Below, piece after piece: positions 25,473-38,250 of a stretch of DNA of 64,000 bases. Numbering within the stretch: the first letter of the stretch is position 1; every line of letters starts with the position of its first letter. A program made the position numbers and the translations under genes. Under the pieces are notes generated by a model. It saw nothing but the letters and a program-made list of their open reading frames with translations, had not been told where the DNA came from and made no database searches. Location of the stretch: positions 1 through 64,000 of the forward strand of contig NW_027137024.1 of the NCBI RefSeq assembly GCF_040869045.1. Direction: 5' to 3'. The DNA comes from Eurosta solidaginis. Its lineage: Eukaryota; Arthropoda; Insecta; Diptera; Tephritidae.

Positions 25473-28250
25473 TCCGTTCTCGTGTAGCCTACATATTGCG
25501 TTTTTTTTTTTAATTTGCTTACCGGGCTAAAGGTTAGCATGCTTAAAATACGTAAGTCGTTTTGTTCAACAAATTTGAGTAGATAACTCATCAGTTGTTT
25601 GCATCAGAGCGACAATTTTTGAGATAGTTATTAAAACTGTTTAAAGGTTGTCAAACCTTGTTTCTCGTTGTATATCCTTTAATTCTAAAGTTAAATTGAT
25701 AAATAACGTGTACGAATTTGTTTAACGCATTTGTTTTGGTTACTCGACGTCTCCGTTCTCGTGTAGCCTACATATTGCGTTTTTTTTTTAATTTGCTTAC
25801 CGGGCTAAAGGTTAGCATGTTTAAAATACGTAAGTCGTTTTGTTCATCAAATTTAAGAAGATAACTCATCAGTTGTTTGCATCAGAGCGACAATTTTTGA
25901 GATAGTTATTAAAACTGTTTAAAGGTTGTCAAACGTTGTTTCTCGTTGTATATCCTTTAATTCTAGAGTTAAATTGATAAATAACGTGTACGAATTTGTT
26001 TAACGCATTTGTTTTGGTTACTCGACGTCTCCGTTCTCGTGTAGCCTACATATTGCGTTTTTTTTTTAACTTGCTTACCGGGCTAAAGGTTAGCATGCTT
26101 AAAATACGTAAGTCGTTTTGTTCAACAAATTTGAGTAGATAACTCATCAGTTGTTTGCATCAGAGCAACAATTTTTGAGATAGTTATTAAAACTGTTTAA
26201 AGGTTGTCAAACGTTGTTTCTCGTTGTATATCCTTTAATTCTAGAGTTAAATTGATAAATAACGTGTACGAATTTGTTTAACGCATTTGTTTTGGTTACT
26301 CGACGTCTCCGTTCTCGTGTAGCCTACATATTGCGTTTTTTTTTTAATTTGCTTACCGGGCTAAAGGTTAGCATGTTTAAAATACGCAAGTCGTTTTGTT
26401 CATCATATTTAAGTAGATAACTCATCAGTTGTTTGCATCAGAGCGATAATTTTTGAGATAGTTATTAAAACTGTTTAAAGGTTGTCAAACGTTGTTTCTC
26501 GTTGTATATCCTTTAATTCTAGAGTTAAATTGATAAATAACGTGTACGAATTTGTTTAACGCATTTGTTTTGGTTACTCGACGTCTCCGTTCTCGTGTAG
26601 CCTACATATTGCGTTTTTTTTTTAATTTGCTTACCGGGCTAAAGGTTAGCATGTTTAAAATACGTAAGTCGTTTTGTTCATCATATTTAAGTAGATAACT
26701 CATCAGTTGTTTGCATCAGAGCGATAATTTTTGAGATAGTTATTAAAACTGTTTAAAGGTTGTCAAACGTTGTTTCTCGTTGTATATCCTTTAATTCTAG
26801 AGTTAAATTGATAAATAACGTGTAAGAATTTGTTTAACGCATTTGTTTTGGTTACTCGACGTCTCCGTTCTCGTGTAGCCTACATATTGCGTTTTTTTTT
26901 AATTTGCTTACCGGGCTAAAGGTTAGCATGTTTAAAATACGTAAGTCGTTTTGTTCAACAAATTTAAGTAGATAACTCATCAGTTGTTTGCATCAGAGCG
27001 ATAATTTTTGAGATAGTTATTAAAACTGTTTAAAGGTTGTCAAACGTTGTTTCTCGTTGTATATCCTTTAATTCTAGAGTTAAATTGATAAATAACGTGT
27101 ACGAATTTGTTTAACGCATTTGTTTTGGTTACTCGACGTCTCCGTTCTCGTGTAGCCTACATATTGCGTTTTTTTTTTAATTTGCTTACCGGGCTAAAGG
27201 TTAGCATGTTTAAAATACGTAAGTCGTTTTGTTCATCATATTTAAGTAGATAACTCATCAGTTGTTTGCATCAGAGCGATAATTTTTGAGATAGTTATTA
27301 AAACTGTTTAAAGGTTGTCAAACGTTGTTTCTCGTTGTATATCCTTTAATTCTAGAGTTAGATTGATAAATAACGTTTACGAATTTGTTTAACGCATTTG
27401 TTTTGGTTACTCGACGTCTCCGTTCTCGTGTAGCCTACATATTGCGTTTTTTTTTTAATTTGCTTACCGGGCTAAAGGTTAGCATGTTTAAAATACGTAA
27501 GTCGTTTTGTTCATCAAATTTAAGTAGATAACTCATCAGTTGTTTGCATCAGAGCGATAATTTTTGAGATAGTTATTAAAACTGTTTAAAGGTTGTCAAA
27601 CGTTGTTTCTCGTTGTATATCCTTTAATTCTAGAGTTAAATTGATAAATAACGTGTACGAATTTGTTTAACGCATTTGTTTTGGTTACTCGACGTCTCCG
27701 TTCTCGTGTAGCCTACATATTGCGTTTTTTTTTTAATTTGCTTACCGGGCTAAAGGTTAGCATGTTTAAAATACGTAAGTCGTTTTGTTCATCAAATTTA
27801 AGTAGATAACTCATCAGTTGTTTGCATCAGAGCGATAATTTTTGAGATAGTTATTAAAACTGTTTTAAGGTTGTCAAACGTTGTTTCTCGTTGTATATCC
27901 TTTAATTCTAGAGTTAAATTGATAAATAACGTGTACGAATTTGTTTAACGCATTTGTTTTGGTTACTCGACGTCTCCGTTCTCGTGTAGCCTACATATTG
28001 CGTTTTTTTTAATTTGCTTACCGGGCTAAAGGTTAGCATGTTTAAAATACGTAAGTCGTTTTGTTCAACAAATTTAAGTAGATAACTCATCAGTTGTTTG
28101 CATCAGAGCGACAGTTTTTGAGATAGTTATTAAAACTGTTTAAAGGTTGTCAAACGTTGTTTCTCGTTGTATATCCTTTAATTCTAGAGTTAAATTGATA
28201 AATAACGTGTACGAATTTGTTTAACGCATTTGTTTTGGTTACTCGACGTC

Positions 28251-31200
28251 TCCGTTCTCGTGTAGCCTACATATTGCGTTTTTTTTTTAATTTGCTTACC
28301 GGGCTAAAGGTTAGCATGTTTAAAATACGTAAGTCGTTTTGTTCATCAAATTTAAGTAGATAACTCATCAGTTGTTTGCATCAGAGCGATAATTTTTGAG
28401 ATAGTTATTAAAACTGTTTAAAGGTTGTCAAACGTTGTTTCTCGTTGTATATCCTTTAACTCTAGAGTTAAATTGATAAATAACGTGTAAGAATTTGTTT
28501 AACGCATTTGTTTTGGTTACTCGACGTCTCCGTTCTCGTGTAGCCTACATACTGCGTTTTTTTTTTTAATTTGCTTACCGGGCTAAAGGTTAGCATGCTT
28601 AAAATACGTAAGTCGTTTTGTTCAACAAATTTGAGTAGATAACTCATCAGTTGTTTGCATCAGAGCGTCAATTTTTGAGATAGTTATTAAAACTGTTTAA
28701 AGGTTGTCAAACGTTGTTTCTCGTTGTATATCCTTTAATTCTAGAGTTAAATTGATAAATAACGTGTAAGAATTTGTTTAACGCATTTGTTTTGGTTACT
28801 CGACGTCTCCGTTCTCGTGTAGCCTACATATTGCGTTTTTTTTTTAATTTGCTTACCGGGCTAAAGGTTAGCATGTTTAAAATACGTAAGTCGTTTTGTT
28901 CATCATATTTAAGTAGATAACTCATCAGTTGTTTGCATCAGAGCGATAATTTTTGAGATAGTTATTAAAACTGTTTAAAGGTTGTCAAACGTTGTTTCTC
29001 GTTGTATATCCTTTAATTCTAGAGTTAAATTGATAAATAACGTGTACGAATTTGTTTAACGCATTTGTTTTGGTTACTCGACGTCTCCGTTCTCGTGTAG
29101 CCTACATATTGCGTTTTTTTTTTAATTTGCTTACCGGGCTAAAGGTTAGCATGTTTAAAATACGTAAGTCGTTTTGTTCATCATATTTAAGTAGATAACT
29201 CATCAGTTGTTTGCATCAGAGCGATAATTTTTGAGATAGTTATTAAAACTGTTTAAAGGTTGTCAAACGTTGTTTCTCGTTGCATATCCTTTAATTCTAG
29301 AGTTAAATTGATAAATAACGTGTACGAATTTGTTTAACGCATTTGTTTTGGTTACTCGACGTCTCCGTTCTCGTGTAGCCTACATATTGCGTTTTTTTTT
29401 TTAATTTGCTTACCGGGCTAAAGGTTAGCATGTTTAAAATACGTAAGTCGTTTTGTTCATCAAATTTAAGTAGATAACTCATCAGTTGTTTGCTTCAGAG
29501 CGACAATTTTTGAGATAGCTATTAAAACTGTTTAAAGGTTGTCAAACGTTGTTTCTCGTTGTATATCCTTTAATTCTAGAGTTAAATTGATAAATAACTT
29601 GTACGAATTTGTATAACGCATTTGTTTTGGTTACTCGACGTCTCCGTTCTCGTGTAGCCTACATATTGCGTTTTTTTTTTAATTTGCTTACCGGGCTAAA
29701 GGTTAGCATGTTTAAAATACGTAAGTCGTTTTGTTCATCATATTTAAGTAGATAACTCATCAGTTGTTTGCATCAGAGCGATAATTTTTGAGATAGATAT
29801 TAAAACTGTTTAAAGGTTGTCAAACGTTGTTTCTCGTTGTATATCCTTTAATTCTAGAGTTAAATTGATAAATAACGTGTACGAATTTGTTTAACGCATT
29901 TGTTTTGGTTACTCGACGTCTCCGTTCTCGTGTAGCCTACATATTGCGTTTTTTTTTTTTTAATTTGCTTACCGGGCTAAAGGTTAGCATGTTTAAAATA
30001 CGTAAGTCGTTTTGTTCATCAAATTTAAGTAGATAACTCATCAGTTGTTTGCATCAGAGCGACAATTTTTGAGATAGTTATTAAAACTGTTTAAAGGTTG
30101 TCAAACGTTGTTTCTCGTTGTATATCCTTTAATTCTAGAGTTAAATTGATAAATAACGTGTACGAATTTGTTTAACGCATTTGTTTTGGTTACTCAACGT
30201 CTCCGTTCTCGTGTAGCCTACATATTGCGTTTTTTTTTTAATTTGCTTACCGGGCTAAAGGTTAGCATGCTTAAAATACGTAAGTCGTTTTGTTCAACAA
30301 ATTTGAGTAGATAACTCATCAGTTGTTTGCATCAGAGCAACAATTTTTGAGATAGTTATTAAAACTGTTTAAAGGTTGTCAAACGTTGTTTCTCGTTGTA
30401 TATCCTTTAATTCTAGAGTTAAATTGATAAATAACGTGTACGAATTTGTTTAACGCATTTGTTTTGGTTACTCGACGTCTCCGTTCTCGTGTAGCCTACA
30501 TATTGCGTTTTTTTTAAATTTGCTTACCGGGCTAAAGGTTAGCATGTTTAAAATACGTAAGTCGTTTTGTTCATCATATTTAAGTAGATAACTCATCAGT
30601 TGTTTGCATCAGAGCGATAATTTTTGAGATAGTTATTAAAACTGTTTAAAGGTTGTCAAACGTTGTTTCTCGTTGTATATCTTTAATTCTAGAGTTAAAT
30701 TGATAAATAACGTGTACGAATTTGTTTAACGCATTTGTTTTGGTTACTCGACGTCTCCGTTCTCGTGTAGCCTACATATTGCGTTTTTTTTTTAATTTGC
30801 TTACCGGGCTAAAGGTTAGCATGTTTAAAATACGTAAGTCGTTTTGTTCATCAAATTTAAGTAGATAACTCATCAGTTGTTTGCATCAGAGCGATAATTT
30901 TTGAGATAGTTATTAAAACTGTTTAAAGGTTGTCAAACGTTGTTTCTCGTTGTATATCCTTTAACTCTAGAGTTAAATTGATAAATAACGTGTAAGAATT
31001 TGTTAAACGCATTTGTTTTGGTTACTCGACGTCTCCGTTCTCGTGTAGCCTACATATTGCGTTTTTTTTTTTAATTTGCTTACCGGGCTAAAGGTTAGCA
31101 TGCTTAAAATACGTAAGTCGTTTTGTTCATCATATTTAAGTAGATAACTCATCAGTTGTTTGCATCAGAGCGACAATTTTTGAGATAGTTATTAAAACTG

Positions 31201-33817
31201 TTTAAAGGTTGTCAAACGTTGTTTCTCGTTGTATATCCTTTAATTCCAGAGTTAAATTGATAAATAACGTGTACGAATTTGTTTAACGCATTTGTTTTGG
31301 TTACTCGACGTCTCCGTTCTCGTGTAGCCTACATATTGCGTTTTTTTTTTAATTTGCTTACCGGGCTAAAGGTTAGCATGTTTAAAATACGTAAGTCGTT
31401 TTGTTCATCAAATTTAAGAAGATAACTCATCAGTTGTTTGCATCAGAGCGACAATTTTTGAGATAGTTATTAAAACTGTTTAAAGGTTGTCAAACGTTGT
31501 TTCTCGTTGTATATCCTTTAATTCTAGAGTTAAATTGATAAATAACGTGTACGAATTTGTTTAACGCATTTGTTTTGGTTACTCGACGTCTCCGTTCTCC
31601 TGTAGCCTACATATTGCGTTTTTTTTTTAATTTGCTTACCGGGCTAAAGGTTAGCATGCTTAAAATACGTAAGTCGTTTTGTTCAACAAATTTGAGTAGA
31701 TAACTCATCAGTTGTTTGCATCAGAGCAACAATTTTTGAGATAGTTATTAAAACTGTTTAAAGGTTGTCAAACGTTGTTTCTCGTTGTATATCCTTTAAT
31801 TCTAGAGTTAAATTGATAAATAACGTGTACGAATTTGTTTAACGCATTTGTTTTGGTTACTCGACGTCTCCGTTCTCGTGTAGCCTACATATTGCGTTTT
31901 TTTTTTTAATTTGCTTACCGGGCTAAAGGTTAGCATGTTTAAAATACGCAAGTCGTTTTGTTCATCATATTTAAGTAGATAACTCATCAGTTGTTTGCAT
32001 CAGAGCGATAATTTTTGAGATAGTTATTAAAACTGTTTAAAGGTTGTCAAACGTTGTTTCTCGTTGTATATCCTTTAATTCTAGAGTTAAATTGATAAAT
32101 AACGTGTACGAATTTGTTTAACGCATTTGTTTTGGTTACTCGACGTCTCCGTTCTCGTGCAGCCTACATATTGCGTTTTTTTTTTAATTTGCTTACCGGG
32201 CTAAAGGTTAGCATGTTTAAAATACGTAAGTCGTTTTGTTCATCATATTTAAGTAGATAACTCATCAGTTGTTTGCATCAGAGCGATAATTTTTGAGATA
32301 GTTATTAAAACTGTTTAAAGGTTGTCAAACGTTGTTTCTCGTTGTATATCCTTTAATTCTAGAGTTAAATTGATAAATAACGTGTAAGAATTTGTTTAAC
32401 GCATTTGTTTTGGTTACTCGACGTCTCCGTTCTCGTGTAGCCTACATATTGCGTTTTTTTTTTAATTTGCTTACCGGGCTAAAGGTTAGCATGTTTAAAA
32501 TACGTAAGTCGTTTTGTTCAACAAATTTAAGTAGATAACTCATCAGTTGTTTGCATCAGAGCGATAATTTTTGAGATAGTTATTAAAACTGTTTAAAGGT
32601 TGTCAAACGTTGTTTCTCGTTGTATATCCTTTAATTCTAGAGTTAAATTGATAAATAACGTGTACGAATTTGTTTAACGCATTTGTTTTGGTTACTCGAC
32701 GTCTCCGTTCTCGTGTAGCCTACATATTGCGTTTTTTTTTTAATTTGCTTACTGGGCTAAAGGTTAGCATGTTTAAAATACGTAAGTCGTTTTGTTCATC
32801 ATATTTAAGTAGATAACTCATCAGTTGTTTGCATCAGAGCGATAATTTTTGAGATAGTTATTAAAACAGTTTAAAGGTTGTCAAACGTTGTTTCTCGTTG
32901 TATATCCTTTAATTCTAGAGTTAGATTGATAAATAACGTGTACGAATTTGTTTAACGCATTTGTTTTGGTTACTCGACGTCTCCGTTCTCGTGTAGCCTA
33001 CATATTGCGTTTTTTTTTTTTAATTTGCTTACCGGGCTAAAGGTTAGCATGTTTAAAATACGTAAGTCGTTTTGTTCATCAAATTTAAGTAGATAACTCA
33101 TCAGTTGTTTGCATCAGAGCGATAATTTTTGAGATAGTTATTAAAACTGTTTAAAGGTTGTCAAACGTTGTTTCTCGTTGTATATCCTTTAATTCTAGAG
33201 TTAAATTGATAAATAACGTGTACGAATTTGTTTAACGCATTTGTTTTGGTTACTCGACGTCTCCGTTCTCGTGTAGCCTACATATTGCGTTTTTTTTTTA
33301 ATTTGCTTACCGGGCTAAAGGTTAGCATGTTTAAAATACGTAAGTCGTTTTGTTCATCAAATTTAAGTAGATAACTCATCAGTTGTTTGCATCAGAGCGA
33401 TAATTTTTGAGATAGTTATTAAAACTGTTTTAAGGTTGTCAAACGTTGTTTCTCGTTGTATATCCTTTAATTCTAGAGTTAAATTGATAAATAACGTGTA
33501 CGAATTTGTTTAACGCATTTGTTTTGGTTACTCGACGTCTCCGTTCTCTTGTAGCCTACATATTGCGTTTTTTTTTTAATTTGCTTACCGGGCTAAAGGT
33601 TAGCATGTTTAAAATACGTAAGTCGTTTTGTTCAACAAATTTAAGTAGATAACTCATCAGTTGTTTGCATCAGAGCGACAATTTTTGAGATAGTTATTAA
33701 AACTGTTTAAAGGTTGTCAAACGTTGTTTCTCGTTGTATATCCTTTAATTCTAGAGTTAAATTGATAAATAACGTGTACGAATTTGTTTAACGCATTTGT
33801 TTTGGTTACTCGACGTC
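28251..33817. repeat. Higher-order repeat unit C, 20 monomers (~5.57 kb)
   Basis: A short unit. It starts with the AACTC/GTGTAAG and CTGCG pair (CTGCG near 28552), then has the GCATATCC, TTGCTTCAG and TAGATATT monomers, an ACTCAACG-ending monomer, CATGCTT/GAGCAACAA, TATCTTT (30680), TTAAACGC, a hybrid monomer (31034-31312), AAGAAG, GAGCAACAA, ACGCAAG, GTGTAAG, AACAAATTTAAG, AGATTG, GTTTTAAGG and a closing AACAAATTTAAG monomer. It has neither the dimer block nor the internal duplication, so it may be the simplest version of the unit or a contracted one. A few private changes occur, such as CTCCTGTAG at about 31607 and GTGCAGCC at about 32158. Confidence 0.82.
31034..31312. repeat. Hybrid monomer in unit C
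   Basis: The left half (CATGCTT, ATCATA) matches the monomer that elsewhere ends in GTTCCTCG. The right half (GAGCGACAA, ordinary GTTACTCG end) matches the CATGCTT/AACAAATTTGAG monomer that normally follows. Unit C therefore has one monomer where A, B and the fourth unit have two. It also has a private AATTCCAG. Confidence 0.7.
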
Positions 33818-36800
33818 TCCGTTCTCGTGTAGCCTACATATTGCGTTTTTTTTTTTAATTTGCTTACCGGGCTAAAGGTTAGCATGTTTAAAATACGTAA
33901 GTCGTTTTGTTCATCAAATTTAAGTAGATAACTCATCAGTTGTTTGCATCAGAGCGATAATTTTTGAGATAGTTATTAAAACTGTTTAAAGGTTGTCAAA
34001 CGTTGTTTCTCGTTGTATATCCTTTAACTCTAGAGTTAAATTGATAAATAACGTGTAAGAATTTGTTTAACGCATTTGTTTTGGTTACTCGACGTCTCCG
34101 TTCTCGTGTAGCCTACATACTGCGTTTTTTTTTTAATTTGCTTACCGGGCTAAAGGTTAGCATGCTTAAAATACGTAAGTCGTTTTGTTCAACAAATTTG
34201 AGTAGATAACTCATCAGTTGTTTGCATCAGAGCGTCAATTTTTGATATAGTTATTAAAACTGTTTAAAGGTTGTCAAACGTTGTTTCTCGTTGTATATCC
34301 TTTAATTCTAGAGTTAAATTGATAAATAACGTGTAAGAATTTGTTTAACGCATTTGTTTTGGTTACTCGACGTCTCCGTTCTCGTGTAGCCTACATATTG
34401 CGTTTTTTTTTTAATTTGCTTACCGGGCTAAAGGTTAGCATGTTTAAAATACGTAAGTCGTTTTGTTCATCATATTTAAGTAGATAACTCATCAGTTGTT
34501 TGCATCAGAGCGATAATTTTTGAGATAGTTATTAAAACTGTTTAAAGGTTGTCAAACGTTGTTTCTCGTTGCATATCCTTTAATTCTAGAGTTAAATTGA
34601 TAAATAACGTGTACGAATTTGTTTAACGCATTTGTTTTGGTTACTCGACGTCTCCGTTCTCGTGTAGCCTACATATTGCGTTTTTTTTTTTAATTTGCTT
34701 ACCGGGCTAAAGGTTAGCATGTTTAAAATACGTAAGTCGTTTTGTTCATCAAATTTAAGTAGATAACTCATCAGTTGTTTGCTTCAGAGCGACAATGTTT
34801 GAGATAGCTATTAAAACTGTTTAAAGGTTGTCAAACGTTGTTTCTCGTTGTATATCCTTTAATTCTAGAGTTAAATTGATAAATAACTTGTACGAATTTG
34901 TTTAACGCATTTGTTTTGGTTACTCGACGTCTCCGTTCTCGTGTAGCCTACATATTGCGTTTTTTTTTTAATTTGCTTACCGGGCTAAAGGTTAGCATGT
35001 TTAAAATACGTAAGTCGTTTTGTTCATCATATTTAAGTAGATAACTCATCAGTTGTTTGCATCAGAGCGATAATTTTTGAGATAGTTATTAAAACTGTTT
35101 AAAGGTTGTCAAACGTTGTTTCTCGTTGTATATCCTATAATTCTAGAGTTAAATTGATAAATAACGTGTACGAATTTGTTTAACGCATTTGTTTTGGTTA
35201 CTCGACGTCTCCGTTCTCGTGTAGCCTACATATTGCGTTTTTTTTTTTTAATTTGCTTACCGGGCTAAAGGTTAGCATGTTTAAAATACGTAAGTCGTTT
35301 TGTTCATCAAATTTATGTAGATAACTCATCAGTTGTTTGCATCAGAGCGACAATTTTTGAGATAGTTATTAAAACTGTTTAAAGGTTGTCAAACGTTGTT
35401 TCTCGTTGTATATCCTTTAATTCTAGAGTTAAATTGATAAATAACGTGTACGAATTTGTTTAACGCATTTGTTTTGGTTACTCAACGTCTCCGTTCTCGT
35501 GTAGCCTACATATTGCGTTTTTTTTTAAATTTGCTTACCGGGCTAAAGGTTAGCATGCTTAAAATACGTAAGTCGTTTTGTTCAACAAATTTGAGTAGAT
35601 AACTCATCAGTTGTTTGCATCAGAGCAACAATTTTTGAGATAGTTATTAAAACTGTTTAAAGGTTGTCAAACGTTGTTTCTCGTTGTATATCCTTTAATT
35701 CTAGAGTTAAATTGATAAATAACGTGTACGAATTTGTTTAACGCATTTGTTTTGGTTACTCGACGTCTCCGTTCTCGTGTAGCCTACATATTGCGTTTTT
35801 TTTTTAATTTGCTTACCGGGCTAAAGGTTAGCATGTTTAAAATACGTAAGTCGTTTTGTTCATCATATTTAAGTAGATAACTCATCAGTTGTTTGCATCA
35901 GAGCGATAATTTTTGAGATAGTTATTAAAACTGTTTAAAGGTTGTCAAACGTTGTTTCTCGTTGTATATCTTTAACTCTAGAGTTAAATTGATAAATAAC
36001 GTGTACGAATTTGTTTAACGCATTTGTTTTGGTTACTCGACGTCTCCGTTCTCGTGTAGCCTACATATTGCGTTTTTTTTTTAATTTGCTTACCGGGCTA
36101 AAGGTTAGCATGTTTAAAATACGTAAGTCGTTTTGTTCATCAAATTTAAGTAGATAACTCATCAGTTGTTTGCATCAGAGAGATAATTTTTGAGATAGTT
36201 ATTAAAACTGTTTAAAGGTTGTCAAACGTTGTTTCTCGTTGTATATCCTTTAACTCTAGAGTTAAATTGATAAATAACGTGTAAGAATTTGTTAAACGCA
36301 TTTGTTTTGGTTACTCGACGTCTCCGTTCTCGTGTAGCCTACATATTGCGTTTTTTTTTTTAATTTGCTTACCGGGCTAAGGTTAGCATGCTTAAAATAC
36401 GTAAGTCGTTTTGTTCATCATATTTAAGTAGATAACTCATCAGTTGTTTGCATCAGAGTGATAATTTTTGAGATAGTTATTAAAACTGTTTAAAGGTTGT
36501 CAAACGTTGTTTCTCGTTGTATATCCTTTAACTCTAGAGTTAAATTGATAAATAACGTGTACGAATTTGTTTAACGCATTTGTTTTGGTTCCTCGACGTC
36601 TCCGTTCTCGTGTAGCCTACATATTGCGTTTTTTTTTTTAATTTGCTTACCGGGCTAAAGGTTAGCATGCTTAAAATACGTAAGTCGTTTTGTTCAACAA
36701 ATTTGAGTAGATAACTCATCAGTTGTTTGCATCAGAGCGACAATTTTTGAGATAGTTATTAAAACTGTTTAAAGGTTGTCAAACGTTGTTTCTCGTTGTA

Positions 36801-38250
36801 TATCCTTTAATTCTAGAGTTAAATTGATAAATAACGTGTACGAATTTGTTTAACGCATTTGTTTTGGTTACTCGACGTCTCCGTTCTCGTGTAGCCTACA
36901 TATTGCGTTTTTTTTTTAATTTGCTTACCGGGCTAAAGGTTAGCATGTTTAAAATACGTAAGTCGTTTTGTTCATCAAATTTAAGAAGATAACTCATCAG
37001 TTGTTTGCATCAGAGCGACAATTTTTGAGATAGTTATTAAAACTGTTTAAAGGTTGTCAAACGTTGTTTCTCGTTGTATATCCTTTAATTCTAGAGTTAA
37101 ATTGATAAATAACGTGTACGAATTTGTTTAACGCATTTGTTTTGGTTACTCGACGTCTCCGTTCTCGTGTAGCCTACATATTGCGTTTTTTTTTTAATTT
37201 GCTTACCGGGCTAAAGGTTAGCATGCTTAAAATACGTAAGTCGTAGATAACTCATCAGTTGTTTGCATCAGAGCAACAATTTTTGAGATAGTTATTAAAA
37301 CTGTTTAAAGGTTGTCAAACGTTGTTTCTCGTTGTATATCCTTTAATTCTAGAGTTAAATTTATAAATAACGTGTACGAATTTGTTTAACGCATTTGTTT
37401 TGGTTACTCGACGTCTCCGTTCTCGTGTAGCCTACATATTGCGTTTTTTTTTTTAATTTGCTTACCGGGCTAAAGGTTAGCATGTTTAAAATACGCAAGT
37501 CGTTTTGTTCATCATATTTAAGTAGATAACTCATCAGTTGTTTGCATCAGAGCGATAATTTTTGAGATAGTTATTAAAACTGTTTAAAGGTTGTCAAACG
37601 TTGTTTCTCGTTGTATATCCTTTAATTCTAGAGTTAGATTGATAAATAACGTGTACGAATTTGTTTAACGCATTTGTTTTGGTTACTCGACGTCTCCGTT
37701 CTCGTGTAGCCTACATATTGCGTTTTTTTTTTAATTTGCTTACCGGGCTAAAGGTTAGCATGTTTAAAATACGTAAGTCGTTTTGTTCAACAAATTTAAG
37801 TAGATAACTCATCAGTTGTTTGCATCAGAGCGATAATTTTTGAGATAGTTATTAAAACTGTTTAAAGGTTGTCAAACGTTGTTTCTCGTTGTATATCCTT
37901 TAATTCTAGAGTTAAATTGATAAATAACGTGTACGAATTTGTTTAACGCATTTGTTTTGGTTACTCGACGTCTCCGTTCTCGTGTAGCCTACATATTGCG
38001 TTTTTTTTTTAATTTGCTTACCGGGCTAAAGGTTAGCATGTTTAAAATACGTAAGTCGTTTTGTTCATCATATTTAAGTAGATAACTCATCAGTTGTTTG
38101 CATCAGAGCGATAATTTTTGAGATAGTTATCAAAACTGTTTAAAGGTTGTCAAACGTTGTTTCTCGTTGTATATCCTTTAATTCTAGAGTTAGATTGATA
38201 AATAACGTGTACGAATTTGTTTAACGCATTTGTTTTGGTTACTCGACGTC
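33818..38250. repeat. Fourth HOR unit head, 16 monomers, loses register at its end
   Basis: The fourth occurrence of the unit head: AACTC/GTGTAAG at 33818 and CTGCG at 34120. The order then follows unit C: GCATATCC, TTGCTTCAG, ACTCAACG ending, GAGCAACAA, TATCTTT (35969), TTAAACGC, GTTCCTCG, AAGAAG and ACGCAAG. One monomer carries a 20-bp deletion (37158-37415). The ACGCAAG monomer also has AGATTG, a combination normally found on separate monomers, and the usual GTGTAAG monomer after it is missing. Beyond 38250 the series is no longer recognisable. Confidence 0.78.
37158..37415. repeat. Monomer with 20-bp deletion
   Basis: The monomer is 258 bp. AAGTCG joins directly to TAGATAACTC, losing the 20 bases between TTTTG and TTTGAG. 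It keeps GAGCAACAA, placing it at the GAGCAACAA position of the series. The deletion is unique in this window, so it postdates the split from units A-C. Confidence 0.9.

Larger units (their letters stand above)
13011..28250. repeat. Higher-order repeat unit B, 55 monomers
   Basis: The same series of monomer types as unit A, starting with AACTC/GTGTAAG at 13011 and CTGCG at 13311, and ending before the next head at 28251. It is 15240 bp against 13010 bp in A. The excess is eight monomers: four near 14.4-15.5 kb, where several copies end in TACTCAACG, and four at 24360-25472. All other marker monomers, including the 63-bp deletion and the dimer block, occur in the same order as in A. Confidence 0.85.
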
